This document shows positions 58,974 to 60,000 of a stretch of DNA of 60,000 nt, piece after piece. The notes beneath the pieces were generated by a model. That model was not told where the DNA came from and ran no database searches. It worked only from the letters and a program-made list of their open reading frames with translations. This DNA is from Chrysomallon squamiferum (lineage: Eukaryota > Mollusca > Gastropoda > Neomphalida > Peltospiridae): positions 35,512,801 through 35,572,800 of the forward strand of contig CM022670.1 of assembly GCA_012295275.1 (NCBI GenBank), given 5' to 3'. Both the position numbers and the translations under genes were made by a program. Numbering within the stretch: position 1 is the stretch's first letter; every line of letters begins with the position of its first letter.

Positions 58974-60000
58974 AAGTAGTAGTAGTTGTTGTTGTTGTTG
59001 TATTGTTGTTGTTGTTGTTGTTGTTATTTATTTATTTATTTTCTATTCGGTATTTATTTTTCTTGGTTTTCTAACAACAAAATGCCTTAACCGTATAAAT
59101 CACTAAATAACAAGGAGCTACCTAATCACAGTATTTAATATGTATTAAATATGATTGTTTAATAGTAAATTATTATTCTGTGGGCAATATATTCCGAGAG
59201 TTTATACCACAGATCTGATATATAAAAGCTAGTTACTCTATAAAACAATTCAAGGATCATAAATAATATTTTACTATACTTTTCAAAGAAACGTAATCGC
59301 CGTTTGTAAGTATTTGTAAACCAATCAAAGGAAGCTCCACCCACAAGAATCTATCAATATATCTCTTCAAAGCGAAAGCTTTGCTGTACAGAAAGAAAGA
59401 TTATACGTTTAATGACATATCTATTAAAATGAATATTATACATTTCATATATTATACACTTAATATAGTACACGTTTAACGTTTCATATCTTTTAAAACA
59501 AAAGGCCACACATTGAATACTTTATATCTATTAAAACAAAGATTATATATTTAATATATTATACATTGAATGCTTTATTTCTATTAAAACAAAGATTATA
59601 CATTTAATATATATATATATATATATGTTTAGTGAATCACATGTATTTTAAAAAGTTATACATTTAATATATTTTTCATATCTATTAAAATAAAAGTTAT
59701 TCATATCATATACTGTGCATTTAACGTTTAATATCTATTATTACAAAGGTTATGTATTTTATTATACAGTCAATATTTCATTTCTATTAAAATAAAAGAT
59801 ACACATTTAATACTTCATATCTATTAAAACAAAGACGATACATTTTATATATTATACATTTAATGTTTAATATCTGTTGAATCGAAGGTTATATTCTTAA
59901 TACATTATAAATGTTCCATATCCACGTAAAACAACGATTAAGCTAAACTACAAGATAGCTGTTCACTAATGTACCTAAAAACTCACATGCCATAGGTGAG
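58700..60000. repeat. Low-complexity right end, no gene seen
   Basis: Contains a G-rich stretch (58806-58834), (TAG)n at about 58935-58986, (GTT)n at about 58986-59026, and from about 59400 to 59900 a degenerate array of ~50-60 bp units with TATCTATTAAAACAAAG and TTATACATTTAATATAT. The stretch 59150-59400 is less repetitive and holds CCAATC and CTCCACCC elements near 59320-59345, but no supported exon. The OAS unit structure does not continue here. Confidence 0.6.

Overview
The window is eukaryotic nuclear DNA. It has spliced genes with GT-AG introns, is strongly AT-rich, and is dense in microsatellites ((ATT)n, (GA)n, (GT)n/(CA)n, (ATC)n). The sequence alone cannot name the species. A lophotrochozoan invertebrate, most likely a mollusc such as a cephalopod, fits best: an expanded OAS-type nucleotidyltransferase family, vitellogenin-type vWD fragments, and tyrosine-recombinase/SGNH, MULE and Tigger-like remnants. 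This is inference.

The core is a tandem plus-strand array of 2'-5'-oligoadenylate-synthase-like (OAS/cGLR-type) nucleotidyltransferase genes. Four copies can be assembled as full five-exon genes with matching splice phases and uninterrupted reading frames: A (5074-8282, 343 aa), C (19510-22903, 344 aa), D (25520-30704, 350 aa) and E (34363-37755, 345 aa). The predicted proteins carry a Gly-Ser nucleotidyltransferase motif, an SD-x-D metal-binding pair, a third Asp in an E-M-D-L-L-P motif, the OAS LIR..K.W helix and the C-terminal LLDPANP motif. They also begin with MGxxxSK, a probable N-myristoylation signal. Five further copies are broken: B (exons 2-4 deleted), F (63 bp of exon 1), G (five exons traceable, but splice-donor, stop and frame defects), H and I (3' remnants).

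Each unit of the array runs: upstream repeat block, exon 1, exon 2, exon 3, exon 4, a (GA)n tract just inside intron 4, exon 5, a conserved 3' flank, then an antisense fragment of an unrelated gene. That fragment is the C-terminal vWD exon plus last exon of a vitellogenin-like protein. The upstream block is itself built from ~1.2 kb repeats. They contain a recurring module with a GAAGAAAAAC element, TGACGT, a kB-like GAATTTCC element and a splice donor, which is a candidate promoter plus leader exon. Coding exon 1 starts only a few bases after a splice acceptor in every copy, so an untranslated leader exon is expected.

Region by region: 1-2040 holds an unidentified coding-like minus-strand fragment and low-complexity DNA. 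2040-8300 is unit A, 8300-11000 its 3' flank with two antisense vitellogenin-like fragments. 11000-17050 is unit B (gene mostly deleted), 17300-24020 unit C, and 24100-31900 unit D, whose intron 1 carries a degenerate tyrosine-recombinase/SGNH element. 32200-38600 is unit E, with a Tigger/pogo-like fragment in intron 4. 38030-47310 holds two related 4-5 kb segments. 47320-50250 is pseudogene G. 50061-57200 is a near-identical ~3.5 kb segment present twice and carrying a MULE remnant. 57200-60000 is a decayed unit end with simple repeats. The array shows active birth and death of candidate dsRNA/nucleic-acid sensor genes.
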